A stretch of DNA of 64,000 nt from Cellulomonas phragmiteti. Lineage in GTDB: Bacteria > Actinomycetota > Actinomycetes > Actinomycetales > Cellulomonadaceae. The stretch spans positions 1 to 64,000 of the forward strand of contig NZ_BONP01000020.1 in the NCBI RefSeq assembly GCF_016862775.1. The letters are read 5' to 3'. The position numbers were made by a program, and so were the translations under genes. The notes beneath the pieces are model-generated. The model was not told the DNA's origin. It worked only from the letters and a program-made list of their open reading frames with translations, and did not search any database. Of this stretch, positions 50,064 through 58,783 are shown piece after piece (positions within the stretch are counted from its first letter, which is position 1; each line of letters starts with the position of its first letter).

Positions 50064-51617
50064 ATGGCCACGCTGAGCAGCATCCGGTCGCCCGGTGTGT
50101 ACGTGCAGGAGGTGGCGTCCGGGCCACGGCCCATCCAGGGCGTCGGCACGGCCGTCGCGGCGTTCGTCGGCATCACGGCCGACGGCCCCTACGACCAGGC
50201 CGTCAAGGTCGTGAACTGGTCGCAGTTCACGCGGACCTTCGGCTCGTTCGTCGAGGGCGCGAACCTGCCGTACGCCGTGCACCAGTTCTTCGACAACGGC
50301 GGCGGTGCGGCGTACGTCGTGCGCATCGGCGCGCTGGGGTCCGACGAGGGGCAGCGCGCGACCGCCGAGCTGACCAGCTCCGTGCGCGCCGGTCACGCCG
50401 TGTACCGCGTCGAGGCGGTCGACCCGGGGGCGGGCGGCGACGCCATCATGGTGGCCGTCGAGCCCAAGGTCGAGGTCGAGGGCCAGGCCGAGGCCCCGCC
50501 GGAGGAGGCGTTCACGCTCGTCGTGCGCCGCGGCGACGACGTCGAGCGGTACGAGAACGTCACGAGCCGCAAGGGCGCGGCCAACGTCGTGGCGGCCGTC
50601 GCGGAGTCGCGGCTGGTCCGCCTGACGGAGGTCGGCTCGTCACCGGTCGCGGAGCGGCTGCCCGCGTCGGGCCAGGTCGCGCTGACCGGGGGCGCGGCCC
50701 TGCCGGCACGCGTCACGCCGGCCGACTACCTCGGTGACGTCACCGCGCGCTCCGGCATCGCGGGCCTCGACGCGCTCGACGACGTCACGATCGTCGCCGT
50801 GCCCGACCTGGCCGCCGCCTACGAGGAGGGCCAGCTCGACGCGGACGGCTTCAAGGCCGTCCAGGCCGCGATGGTGTCCCACTGCGAGGCCCGCAAGGAC
50901 CGCATGGCGATCCTCGACACCCCGCGCGGGCTCAACGCGCAGCAGGTGCACGAGTGGGTGACCGAGAAGATGGCGTTCTCCTCGCCGTTCGCGACCGTCT
51001 ACTGGCCGTGGGTCTCGATGTGGGACACCCTCCTGGGCCGTGCGCGGCTGTTCCCGCCCAGCGGTGCGCTGGCGGGCATCTGGGGTCGCAACGACGACAC
51101 CCGCGGCGTGCACAAGGCGCCGGCGAACGAGGTCGTCCTGGGGGCGCTCGACGTCGAGCAGGCCCTGACCCGCAAGGAGCACGACGACCTCAACCCGGCG
51201 GGCATCAACGCGATCCGCGCGTTCCCGGGGCGGGGCATCGTCGTGTGGGGCGGGCGCACCCTCGCGTCGGACGCGCAGTGGCGGTACGTCAACGTGCGCC
51301 GCCTGTTCAACTACGTCGAGTCGTCGATCCTGCTCGGGACGCAGTGGTCGGTGTTCGAGCCCAACGACCAGAAGCTGTGGCAGCGGATCGAGCGGTCCGT
51401 CGGGTCGTTCCTGCTGGGGCTGTGGCGCGACGGCGCGCTGTTCGGCACCACCCCTGCCGAGGCGTTCTACGTGCGCTGCGACGCCGAGACCAACCCCCCG
51501 GACCAGGTCGACGCCGGGTACGTCGTCATCGAGGTCGGCATCGCGCCGGTCAAGCCCGCCGAGTTCGTCGTGTTCCGCATCAGCCAGCTGCCGACCGGCG
51601 GCGCGGTCGCCGAGTGA
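50064..51617 (+). CDS. eCIS contractile sheath protein
   Basis: A 517-residue protein from ATG 50064 with AGGGGG at about 50051. The N-terminal S-P-G-V-Y-V-Q-E-V near 9-17 is the phage-tail-sheath opening. G-V-G-T-A-V-A-A-F-V-G follows, and the C-terminal sheath domain shows the typical I-N-A-I-R-A-F-P-G-R-G-I-V-V-W-G-G-R-T near 380 and Y-V-N-V-R-R-L-F-N-Y-V-E-S-S near 412. It polymerises around the tube and contracts to drive it through a membrane. First gene of the rightward structural operon. Confidence 0.95.
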   Translation: MATLSSIRSPGVYVQEVASGPRPIQGVGTAVAAFVGITADGPYDQAVKVVNWSQFTRTFGSFVEGANLPYAVHQFFDNGGGAAYVVRIGALGSDEGQRATAELTSSVRAGHAVYRVEAVDPGAGGDAIMVAVEPKVEVEGQAEAPPEEAFTLVVRRGDDVERYENVTSRKGAANVVAAVAESRLVRLTEVGSSPVAERLPASGQVALTGGAALPARVTPADYLGDVTARSGIAGLDALDDVTIVAVPDLAAAYEEGQLDADGFKAVQAAMVSHCEARKDRMAILDTPRGLNAQQVHEWVTEKMAFSSPFATVYWPWVSMWDTLLGRARLFPPSGALAGIWGRNDDTRGVHKAPANEVVLGALDVEQALTRKEHDDLNPAGINAIRAFPGRGIVVWGGRTLASDAQWRYVNVRRLFNYVESSILLGTQWSVFEPNDQKLWQRIERSVGSFLLGLWRDGALFGTTPAEAFYVRCDAETNPPDQVDAGYVVIEVGIAPVKPAEFVVFRISQLPTGGAVAE

Positions 51618-51644
51618 CCTGACCTTCGAGAGAGGACGACGCCC

Positions 51645-52091
51645 ATGCCCATCGGTGAGGACGCGATCGGTGCCAGCCTGTTCGAGGTGCAGGTCGACGG
51701 CGTGACCATCGCGCAGTTCAAGGAGGCCTCCGGACTCGGCATCGAGATCTCGGTGATCGAGCACCAGGAGAACAAGCCCGGGGGCATCCCCGTGCTCAAG
51801 AAGCTGCCCGCGTCGCAGAAGTTCAACGACGTCACGCTCAAGCGCGGCATGACCAAGGACGACGGCTGGTGGAAGTGGATCGCCGCGGTCCAGGAAGGCG
51901 ACATCGACGGCTCGCGCCGCGACGCGTCGATCATCCTGCTCGACTACCTGCACCACGAGGTCCTGCGGTTCAACCTGTTCTACTGCTGGCCGTCCAAGAT
52001 CACGCTCGGGTCGCTGCAGGCGGGGTCGACCGAGGTCGCGATCGAGGAGGTCACCCTGGTGCACGAGCGCGTCGAGGTGAAGGTCTCCTGA
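51645..52091 (+). CDS. eCIS inner tube protein 1 (gp19-like)
   Basis: A 148-residue protein from ATG 51645 with AGAGAGGA upstream. G-A-S-L-F-E-V-Q-V-D-G-V-T-I near 9-22, E-A-S-G-L near 27, L-K-K-L-P-A-S-Q-K-F-N-D-V-T-L-K-R-G near 52 and W-K-W-I are hallmarks of the Hcp/gp19 tube fold, whose hexamers stack into the tube inside the sheath. Stop and next start overlap (TGATG), so translation is coupled. A second paralogue is encoded at 55402. Confidence 0.95.
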   Translation: MPIGEDAIGASLFEVQVDGVTIAQFKEASGLGIEISVIEHQENKPGGIPVLKKLPASQKFNDVTLKRGMTKDDGWWKWIAAVQEGDIDGSRRDASIILLDYLHHEVLRFNLFYCWPSKITLGSLQAGSTEVAIEEVTLVHERVEVKVS

Positions 52092-52570
52092 TGAGCGCCG
52101 ACGTCGCCACCGCACCGGACGCGGGTGCGCCCGGCGCCGGTCCGGTGGGCACCGGGCCCGTGCCGGTGCCCACCGGCGGCACCGGGCTGCAGACGGAGTT
52201 CTGGTTCGAGCTGCCCGTCGGGTTCGAGGACGACCACGGGCGGGTCCACCGCCAGGGCACGATGCGCCTGGCGCGCGCCCGCGACGAGATCACGCCCCTG
52301 CGGGACCCCCGCGTGCGGGACAACGAGGCGTACCTCACGGTGCTGCTCCTGGCCCGGACGGTGACGCGGCTCGGTGACCTGCCCGCCGTCACGACGGGCG
52401 TCATCGAGGGGCTGTTCACCCCCGACCTGGCGTTCCTGCAGGACCTCTACCGGCAGGTGAACGCGGAGGGCGCGACGACGACCGCCGTGTCGTGCCCGGC
52501 GTGCCGCGAGGAGTTCGCCGTCGACCTGCGCGGTGGCGGGGGGTCGGGTGGTGCGCCGGGGGGATGGTGA
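52091..52570 (+). CDS. eCIS T4-baseplate-hub-assembly-type protein with a CPxC motif
   Basis: A 159-residue protein from ATG 52091. After a 30-residue Pro/Gly leader come W-F-E-L-P-V-G-F-E-D near 42, R-Q-G-T-M-R-L-A-R-A-R-D-E-I near 58, and Y-L-T-V-L-L-L-A-R near 84, the pattern of gene products annotated as phage tail assembly or T4 hub-assembly chaperones. The C-terminal S-C-P-A-C-x-x-E-F (about 140-148) resembles half a zinc ribbon. Overlaps the following small gene. Probably a chaperone or baseplate component; not catalytic. Confidence 0.75.
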   Translation: MSADVATAPDAGAPGAGPVGTGPVPVPTGGTGLQTEFWFELPVGFEDDHGRVHRQGTMRLARARDEITPLRDPRVRDNEAYLTVLLLARTVTRLGDLPAVTTGVIEGLFTPDLAFLQDLYRQVNAEGATTTAVSCPACREEFAVDLRGGGGSGGAPGGW

Positions 52571-52734
52571 CGTACGCGGCCGTCGACCTGCTCGACGAGA
52601 TCGCGTACCTCGCCGCGGTGCTGCACTGGCCGCTCGACACCCTGCTGGACCTGGAGCACGCCGACCGTGCGCGCTTCGTGGCGGCCGCCCGCGCCCTCGT
52701 CGAGGGCGCCGAGGACGAGGGAGCCCGGTCATGA
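52564..52734 (+). CDS. Small eCIS protein (DUF6760-like)
   Basis: A 56-residue protein from ATG 52564 (or GTG 52567), overlapping the previous stop. It has Y-A-A-V-D-L-L-D-E-I-A-Y-L-A, H-W-P-L-D-T-L-L-D-L-E-H-A-D-R and an acidic end. Small proteins with the W-x-x-D-x-x-x-x-L-E-H-x-x-R pattern follow the hub-assembly gene in many actinobacterial and cyanobacterial eCIS clusters. Helical; likely a baseplate or chaperone accessory. Confidence 0.75.
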   Translation: MVTYAAVDLLDEIAYLAAVLHWPLDTLLDLEHADRARFVAAARALVEGAEDEGARS

Positions 52735-52765
52735 CGCGGGTCCACGGACGCGGCGGAGGTGGCAC

Positions 52766-55327
52766 GTGAGCGCCGACGAGGAGTGGCGGCCGGTGTCCGG
52801 GCGACCCCTCGAGGTGCGGGCGGCCGCGGCGAGCCGCCGGTTCGCGCGCGGGCTGACGACCCGACGGGTCCTGCCTGCCGCCCTCGCGCAGCCGCTCGTG
52901 CGCCCGCCACGCCCCACCCCCCAGCCCGCGAGAGCGCAATCCAGCCCGCCCACCCCCACCCCCCAGGCCGCGAGAGTGCCATCCAGCACACCCTCCCCCC
53001 ATCCCCCGGACGCGAGAGCACAATCCAGCACGCCCACCGCCCCCTCCACTCCTGCGGCCACCACCACCCCCCAGGCCGCGAGAGGGCAATCCAGCCCGCC
53101 CTCCTCCCACTCCCCGGCCGCACGAGCGCCAGCCAGCACACCCGGGGCCGCGGGCGTCGCCGGCGCCCCGGTCGCGCGGACGACGGCTGAGCGGATCTCG
53201 AGCGCGTCGCGCCCGGCCGCCGCCGACGCCGCCCGGGGGCAGGTCCGCCCGGCCACGACCGCGTCCCCGCTGCAACGCCTCGCGACGCTGCTGCGCGGCC
53301 GACGGACGCCGTCCCCCAACGACGCGCCCGCGGCCCGCGCACGCGACGAGCACCCCGGCCACCCCGCCGCGCGGGCCACGACCCCGTCGCTGCACCCGGC
53401 AGCCGGCCCCGGGACTGCCGTCGTGCGCACCGTTTCGCCGGGGGCGGCCGCGGCCGGCGGCCGGCAGCCCTCCGACGCCGGTCCTGCGGCGGCCGGTCCG
53501 AGCACGAGCCGAGCCGCGCGCACGGTGACCGAGGCCGGCGGCCGCGATCCCGCCCGCACCCCGGCGCCAGTGGCTCCCGCCCGCACCCCGGTGCCTGCGC
53601 CCGTGCGCGGGTCCGCGGTCACCCGGCGCCCGGACTCCGTCGCCCCTCGGTCGGACCCAAGCCCTTCCGCGCCGCGGGACCGGACGTCGCGTGCCGGGCT
53701 GGCCGCGGACGTCGCGGCGGCACCCCCGGCGACGGCAGCGCGGGCCGCCGCGCCCCCACCGCCCGCCGACGCGCGCGGTACCGGCGGGTCGAGCAGCAGC
53801 GGGTCGAGCACGCTGCGGCGGAGCCGCGCCCGAGAGGCCCACGACGGCCCCGCCGTCAGCCGCGCGACGCAGGCCGTGGGGGACGCCGGCCCCCGTGCGG
53901 ACCCGGCGGCTCCCGTGTGGAGCTCGGTGATGCGGGCAGCTCGCCTCGCCGCACCCCCGGCAGGCCGCACCACACCCGCGCGCACCACACTCGCGCCCAC
54001 CACCCCCGCGCCCACCACCCCGGCACGGACCCCCGCCAGCACCCCGCCCGTCGGCACCCCGCCGACCAGCACCCCGCCCGTCGGCACCCCGCCGACCAGC
54101 GCCCCACCCGCCGGCACCGCACGCCTCGACGCACCCGCGCGCAGCACGGCACCCGCCGTCGTCCCCCGCGCCTCACCGGCCCCCACCCCGACCACGGCGA
54201 ACGGCGCCCACCCGGTGCACGGTCCGGCGTCGGCATCGGCATCGAGCACCTCCCTCACGCGCCGGTCTGCCGCCCCGCAGGGCGCCCCGGCGGAGGACCA
54301 CCCGCCCGCCCTGCCGGCGGCCCCGTCCGCCTCCCGGGCCCTCGACGGCCCGCCGCGCACCGTGGCGGGCGGGCTCGGGCGTCCGTTCCGTGCGCCCGCT
54401 GCGCCGCTGCGGCGGAGCAACCCGGTACCGCCCTCGTCCCTCACCGACCCGACCCCGGGGATCGGCCCCCACGCGCCCGGGTCCCCGGCGCGCGCGCTGA
54501 CGACCACGCCCGACGTGGCGCACCGCACCCCACCGGCACCCGGGGCGCCGAGCGCCGGACACGCACCCTCGGCGACCGACCACGCCGCGTCGCCCGGCCC
54601 GGTGCGCCGCGCGACCTCCGGCGACCGGTCCGGACGTGCGTCGGTCGCACCGGCGGGCCTCGGCCCACCGCTCGGCGAGCCCCCGCGACCCGCCGCACCC
54701 CGTCACCCACCGGCGCACGCGCCCGACACCGCCACGACCACGCACTTGTCGAGAGCCGCGTCGCGCTCGCGCGCCGGCGGCTCCGCAGCGCCCGAGCCCG
54801 AGGACGTCGCCCCCGACGTGCCCGACCGGCCGGCACCCGCCGGGGCACCGGCGCGCGCCCTCGCGCCGCGCGTCGTCGACGCCCCGCCGGCGCAGCCCCA
54901 CCCCCTCCCCGACCCTCCGACGCGCCGCCGCGTCGACCCGCCGACCGCCGGGCGCGGCGACACCGCCGCCCGCGCACCGCAGCCGCCGCGCACGGGCGGC
55001 AGCAGGACGGCGGCTCACGTGCCCGGCACCGACGGCCCGGACCGCGCCGGAGCCGCGCTCGACCTCGTCGGGCGGGCGCCCGCGGGGCACCGGTCCGCCG
55101 TCGCACGCGCGGACCAGCCGCACGACGACGTCGTCGGGGAGGTCGTCACGGCCACCCCGGAGCCCGGCGGGCCGACCTCCCCCGGCGCCGCGCCCGCGCC
55201 CGCCGACGTCGACGCCCCCGCCGACCTCGCCGGCCTCGCCGACCGGCTGTGGGACCACCTCGAGCTGCGCCTGCGCCGCTCGCTCCTGCTGGAGCGCGAG
55301 CGCCGCGGCGTGCTCCCCGACCTGTGA
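52766..55327 (+). CDS. Long disordered repeat protein of the eCIS cluster
   Basis: An 853-residue protein from GTG 52766 with GGAGG about 7 bases upstream. About 95% is Pro/Ala/Thr/Ser/Arg-rich and lacks predicted structure, including a 14-residue repeat (A-R-A-Q-S-S-P-P type) encoded by a 42-bp DNA array and a 10-residue S-T-P-P-V-G-T-P-P-T repeat. Only the last 40 residues look folded: L-A-D-R-L-W-D-H-L-E-L-R-L-R-R-S-L-L, then E-R-E-R-R-G-V-L. I recall a similar helical end in other eCIS clusters at this position, between the two tube genes. Possible roles are a length-setting or lumen-filling polymer or an assembly scaffold; unproven. Confidence 0.75.
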   Translation: MSADEEWRPVSGRPLEVRAAAASRRFARGLTTRRVLPAALAQPLVRPPRPTPQPARAQSSPPTPTPQAARVPSSTPSPHPPDARAQSSTPTAPSTPAATTTPQAARGQSSPPSSHSPAARAPASTPGAAGVAGAPVARTTAERISSASRPAAADAARGQVRPATTASPLQRLATLLRGRRTPSPNDAPAARARDEHPGHPAARATTPSLHPAAGPGTAVVRTVSPGAAAAGGRQPSDAGPAAAGPSTSRAARTVTEAGGRDPARTPAPVAPARTPVPAPVRGSAVTRRPDSVAPRSDPSPSAPRDRTSRAGLAADVAAAPPATAARAAAPPPPADARGTGGSSSSGSSTLRRSRAREAHDGPAVSRATQAVGDAGPRADPAAPVWSSVMRAARLAAPPAGRTTPARTTLAPTTPAPTTPARTPASTPPVGTPPTSTPPVGTPPTSAPPAGTARLDAPARSTAPAVVPRASPAPTPTTANGAHPVHGPASASASSTSLTRRSAAPQGAPAEDHPPALPAAPSASRALDGPPRTVAGGLGRPFRAPAAPLRRSNPVPPSSLTDPTPGIGPHAPGSPARALTTTPDVAHRTPPAPGAPSAGHAPSATDHAASPGPVRRATSGDRSGRASVAPAGLGPPLGEPPRPAAPRHPPAHAPDTATTTHLSRAASRSRAGGSAAPEPEDVAPDVPDRPAPAGAPARALAPRVVDAPPAQPHPLPDPPTRRRVDPPTAGRGDTAARAPQPPRTGGSRTAAHVPGTDGPDRAGAALDLVGRAPAGHRSAVARADQPHDDVVGEVVTATPEPGGPTSPGAAPAPADVDAPADLAGLADRLWDHLELRLRRSLLLERERRGVLPDL
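52917..53142 (+). repeat. 42-bp tandem repeat array inside the disordered eCIS gene
   Basis: Five copies of a unit with core CGCGAGAGCGCAATCCAGC start at 52927, 52969, 53011, 53077 and 53119: three spacings of 42 bp and one of 66 (42+24). The cores are conserved at the DNA level better than the C/A-rich spacers. The fifth copy is degenerate. The unit is in frame (14 codons). Confidence 0.75.
54038..54107 (+). repeat. 30-bp tandem repeats in the disordered eCIS gene
   Basis: Two perfect 30-bp copies (54038-54067, 54068-54097) and a diverged third encode S-T-P-P-V-G-T-P-P-T. Upstream, 15-bp units encode T-T-P-A-x. These are recent in-frame expansions of the linker. Confidence 0.7.
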
Positions 55328-55401
55328 CACCCGACGCCCGACCCCACCGGCCGACCCCACCGACCCGCACCCGCACCCGCACCCGCACCCGAGGAGCCGA
55401 C

Positions 55402-55860
55402 ATGAAGCGCACGGACGGCGACCCCGTCTCGACGATGCACTTCGACGTGACCATCGACGGCGTCGACGTGGGCGCGTTCACCGCCCTGGACGGCCTGTCC
55501 GCGCAGTACGAGGTGCGCACGTACGCGGAGGGCGGCGAGAACGGCTTCGTCCACAAGCTGCCCGGGCGGCTCACGTACGGGACGGTCAAGCTGACACGGC
55601 CCGTCGGGTGGCGCACGTCGGCGCTCGTGCAGTGGTTCGACGACGTCGCTCAGGGGAAGTCCCCGGCCGACGCGACGGCGAGCGTCGTGGGGATGGACCA
55701 GAAGCGCAACCGCGTCGTCACGTGGGAGTTCCGCAACGTGTGGCCCGTCAGCTACAAGGGCCCGAGCTTCGCGTCCGAGGGCGGCAAGGTCGCCCTCGAG
55801 GTCTTCGAGTTCGCCCACGAGGGCTGGACCGAGACGTTCGCCGAGCCGGTGGCGTCGTGA
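55402..55860 (+). CDS. eCIS inner tube protein 2 (baseplate-proximal)
   Basis: A 152-residue protein from ATG 55402 with GAGGAG upstream. F-D-V-T-I-D-G-V-D-V-G-A-F-T-A-L-D-G-L near 14-32, H-K-L-P-G-R-L-T-Y-G-T-V-K-L-T-R near 50 and a C-terminal E-V-F-E-F-A-H-E-G mark the gp19 fold. It is diverged from tube protein 1, as in Afp/PVC, where the second paralogue links tube to spike and baseplate. Its stop overlaps the LysM gene start (GTGA). Confidence 0.93.
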   Translation: MKRTDGDPVSTMHFDVTIDGVDVGAFTALDGLSAQYEVRTYAEGGENGFVHKLPGRLTYGTVKLTRPVGWRTSALVQWFDDVAQGKSPADATASVVGMDQKRNRVVTWEFRNVWPVSYKGPSFASEGGKVALEVFEFAHEGWTETFAEPVAS

Positions 55861-56579
55861 GCACGGGCCGGGCGGTCGCGGTCCTCGCGGAGGAGGCGGA
55901 CCCGTCGCGCAAGCTCACGTTCCACTACAACCCGACGACCATCGCGTTCAGCCGCGCGGTGCAGTACAACCGGCAGCCGCGGCAGGCCAACGACCCGCCG
56001 GTGCAGTTCACGGGCGCCGGGCCGACGACCATGACGCTGCAGGTGTTCCTCGACGCCGCGGGACGCCGCGAGCCGGCGAGCGTGCAGCCGGAGATCGACC
56101 TGCTGGTGTCGTGGACGAGCGTGCCCGACGTGACGAACCCCGGGGACGGCCCGCCCAAGGTCACGTTCACGTGGGGGCACCTGTCGGTCAACGGCGAGCA
56201 GACCCTCGTGGGCAACGTGTCGCAGCTCAAGGTCACCATCGAGCGGTTCGACCGGGAGGGCCGACCGCTGCGCGTCGTCGCGGAGCTCACGCTGGTCTCG
56301 GCGCAGACCGAGCCCCAGCGCACCAACCCGACGTCGGGCGCCGAGCGCTCCCGGCGGCGGCACGTGCTGCGCCGCGGCGAGACCCTCGCGTCCGTCGCGT
56401 GGTCGCGGCTGGGTGACCCCGGGGCGTGGCGCGCGGTCGCCGAGCTCAACGACGTCGACGACCCGACGCGCCTGCGCGCCGGGCGTGAGCTGCTGCTGCC
56501 CGACGCCCCCGAGCGCGGGGCGCTGGGCCTGCGCCGGGCCGCACCGGTCGCGCCGGCGTGGCGGGGGGACGCGCGATGA
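55857..56579 (+). CDS. eCIS baseplate LysM protein (Afp7/Pvc7-like)
   Basis: A 240-residue protein from GTG 55857. The N-terminal F-H-Y-N-P-T-T-I-A-F-S-R (about 22-33) and T-M-T-L-Q-V-F-L-D near 60 match the T4 gp53-like/Afp7 core. The LysM domain lies at about 168-215 (V-L-R-R-G-E-T-L-A-S-V-A, A-W-R-A-V-A-E-L-N, L-R-A-G-R-E-L-L-L-P). It holds tube, spike and inner baseplate together. Coupled to the spike gene by ATGA. Confidence 0.9.
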   Translation: MSTGRAVAVLAEEADPSRKLTFHYNPTTIAFSRAVQYNRQPRQANDPPVQFTGAGPTTMTLQVFLDAAGRREPASVQPEIDLLVSWTSVPDVTNPGDGPPKVTFTWGHLSVNGEQTLVGNVSQLKVTIERFDREGRPLRVVAELTLVSAQTEPQRTNPTSGAERSRRRHVLRRGETLASVAWSRLGDPGAWRAVAELNDVDDPTRLRAGRELLLPDAPERGALGLRRAAPVAPAWRGDAR

Positions 56580-58342
56580 CGACCACGGCGACGCGCACGA
56601 GCGGCACGTCCGCGTCGGGGACCCCGGACACGGGCAGCGCGACGGGAGCCCGTCCGGTCGTGCAGGTCGAGGGGGTCGAGCTCACGGGCCGGCTGCTGAC
56701 GGCGCTGCGCTCGGTGGTCGTCGACACGGACGTCGCCGGTCCGGACGCGTGCCGCCTGGTGCTGGACGACCCGGCACGGGACGTGCTGGCCGACACCGCG
56801 CTGGACCTGGCCGCGCGCCTGACGGTGACCGCGGGCCCGCCCGGGGGGCCCGCGGCGGTCACGCTGTTCGACGGCCTGGTGCACGCGATCGGCTACGACT
56901 TCGACGAGCGCGGCGGCTGGACCACGGTCACGGCGTACGACCGCTCGTACGCGCTGTACACCGGCACGCACACCGCGTCGTACCAGGACGTCACCGACGC
57001 GGACCTGGCGACGGCCGTGGCCCGCGAGGTGGGCCTGGACGTCGGGGAGGTCGACGCGACGGACGTCGTGCACCCGCACGTCGCGCAGGTCAACGAGACC
57101 CACGTCGCGCTGCTGGAGCGCCGCGCGCGCGAGGCGGGGCGGGTGCTGCTGGTCACGGGCACGTCCCTGTCGTTCGTCCGGCCGCCGCGGGCGGGTGACG
57201 CGCCGCGGCCCGGCGACCACGAGTCGCGTGGGCGCCGTCAGCTGGTGCCCGGCGCCAACCTCGAGCGGCTGTCGGTGCGGGTCACCGGCGCGCAGCAGGT
57301 CGCGGAGGTCGAGGTGCGCGGCTGGGACCCGGCGTCCAAGCGGGAGCTGGTCGCGACCACGTCGGCCGCGACGAGCAGCGCGGACCTGCGGGACACGCCG
57401 GCGTCCGTCGCGGACCGGTTCGGCCGGCCCCGGGCGGTGGGGGTCGACGTGCCCGTCGCGCAGCAGGCGGAGTGCGACGCGCTGGCCCGGGCGTGGGCGG
57501 ACCACCTGGGCGGGGCGTGCGTGCACGCCGAGGGCGTCGCGGCCGGCGACCCGCTGCTCGTCGCCGGCACCCCCGTCAGCCTGGGCGAGACGGGCGGGCG
57601 GTTCGACGGCAAGGTCACGCTCACCCGCGCGCGCCACGTGTGGGAGGGCGACGGGTACCGGACGCACTTCACCGCGTCGGGCTCGCACGACCGGTCGGTG
57701 CTGGGCCTGGTGCGCGGCGGCGCCCCGACGGCCGCGCCGCGTGCCCCGGGCCTGGTCATCGGGGTCGTCACCAACGTCGCGGACCCCGACGGGCTGGGCC
57801 GGGTGCGGCTGCGGTACCCGTGGCTCGACGGGCACTTCGAGTCGGACTGGGCGCGCGTCGTGCACGTCGGCGCCGGCAACGACCGCGGCCTGCAGATCCT
57901 GCCGGAGGTCGACGACGAGGTGCTCGTGGGCTTCGAGCACGGCGACCGGCGCTCCGCGTTCGTCCTCGGCGGGCTGTACAACGGCGTCGACGTGCCGCCG
58001 CGGGACTCCCCCGTCGCGTCGTCGGGGACCGTCGACCTGCGGGTGTGGCGCAGCCGGACGGGCCACGAGGTGGTGCTCGACGACACCGACGGCGCCGGCA
58101 AGGTCGTCGTGCGCACCGCCGGCGACACGGTCGTGGTGACGCTCGACGTGGCCGCGAAGTCCGTGTCGGTCACGTGCGACGGCGACGTGAAGGTCGACGC
58201 GCAGGGCACCGTGCAGGTCGACGCGAAGGGCGACCTCAAGGTCGCCGCGCAGGGGTCCGCGAGCATCACCGGCGCGGCCGGGCTCACGCTCGAGAGCAGC
58301 GGCAAGGTCACCGTCAAGGGAGCGACGATCGCGCTCAACTGA
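56576..58342 (+). CDS. eCIS spike protein (VgrG-like, gp27-gp5 fusion)
   Basis: A 588-residue protein from ATG 56576. Residues about 25-370 form the gp27/GPD-like hub (V-V-V-D-T-D near 43, G-W-T-T-V-T-A-Y-D-R-S-Y near 112). The gp5 OB fold at about 393-470 shows V-I-G-V-V-T-N-V-A-D-P-D-G-L-G-R-V-R-L-R-Y-P-W. The tail is a triple beta-helix needle with repeating V-x-V-x-A-x-G (D-G-D-V-K-V-D-A-Q-G-T-V-Q-V). It trimerises under the baseplate and pierces the target membrane. No C-terminal effector domain is fused. Confidence 0.93.
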   Translation: MTTTATRTSGTSASGTPDTGSATGARPVVQVEGVELTGRLLTALRSVVVDTDVAGPDACRLVLDDPARDVLADTALDLAARLTVTAGPPGGPAAVTLFDGLVHAIGYDFDERGGWTTVTAYDRSYALYTGTHTASYQDVTDADLATAVAREVGLDVGEVDATDVVHPHVAQVNETHVALLERRAREAGRVLLVTGTSLSFVRPPRAGDAPRPGDHESRGRRQLVPGANLERLSVRVTGAQQVAEVEVRGWDPASKRELVATTSAATSSADLRDTPASVADRFGRPRAVGVDVPVAQQAECDALARAWADHLGGACVHAEGVAAGDPLLVAGTPVSLGETGGRFDGKVTLTRARHVWEGDGYRTHFTASGSHDRSVLGLVRGGAPTAAPRAPGLVIGVVTNVADPDGLGRVRLRYPWLDGHFESDWARVVHVGAGNDRGLQILPEVDDEVLVGFEHGDRRSAFVLGGLYNGVDVPPRDSPVASSGTVDLRVWRSRTGHEVVLDDTDGAGKVVVRTAGDTVVVTLDVAAKSVSVTCDGDVKVDAQGTVQVDAKGDLKVAAQGSASITGAAGLTLESSGKVTVKGATIALN

Positions 58343-58379
58343 GCACGGTCGTCGCCCGGCACGTCGAGGAGGGGCGCAC

Positions 58380-58769
58380 ATGGGGGCACCGGCGGTGGTC
58401 CTGGGCGACAAGGTCATGGGCATGTGCGTGGGTCACCAGATCCCCGCGGCCGCGGGCGCGCCCGCCCCCGGCCCCCCGATGCCGCTGCAGGTCCCGCTGC
58501 TGCAGGGGCTGGCCACGACCGTGACGGTCGCCGGCAAGCCGGCTGCCGTGCAGGGCAGCAGCGGGTTCAACACCCCGCCGCACGTGGGTCTGCACGCCTC
58601 GGACCCGAAGATCGTGCCGACCCTGCAGGACGGGCGGGTCGTCACCGGCAGCTCGACCGTGACGTTCGACGGCAGGCCCGCCGCGTACAGCGGGTGCCCC
58701 GTCACGGGGTGCCTGGCGCCGTCGGCGCAGGTGACGGGGACGGGCGCGACCGTGCTCGTCGCGCAGTGA
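58380..58769 (+). CDS. PAAR-like spike tip protein
   Basis: A 129-residue protein from ATG 58380. It has the DUF4280/PAAR-like arrangement: G-D-K-V-M-G-M-C-V-G-H-Q-I-P near 9-22 with Cys and His, T-V-T-V-A-G-K-P-A-A-V-Q-G, a H-V-G-L-H region, and T-V-T-F-D-G-R-P-A-A with a final C-P-V-T-G-C. The cone binds the spike needle and likely coordinates a metal through these Cys and His residues. Short, without an effector extension. Confidence 0.88.
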   Translation: MGAPAVVLGDKVMGMCVGHQIPAAAGAPAPGPPMPLQVPLLQGLATTVTVAGKPAAVQGSSGFNTPPHVGLHASDPKIVPTLQDGRVVTGSSTVTFDGRPAAYSGCPVTGCLAPSAQVTGTGATVLVAQ

Positions 58770-58783
58770 GACGAGGGGGGACG

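Noticed and set aside
52731-52769. A short ATG frame overlapping the DUF6760-like stop
   Set aside because: It ends after 12 codons; the GTG at 52766 with GGAGG upstream is the better start for the long disordered gene.
52917-53142. CRISPR array
   Set aside because: Spacers are C-rich low complexity, repeats lie in frame inside a coding sequence, the period changes by codon multiples, and no cas genes are present.
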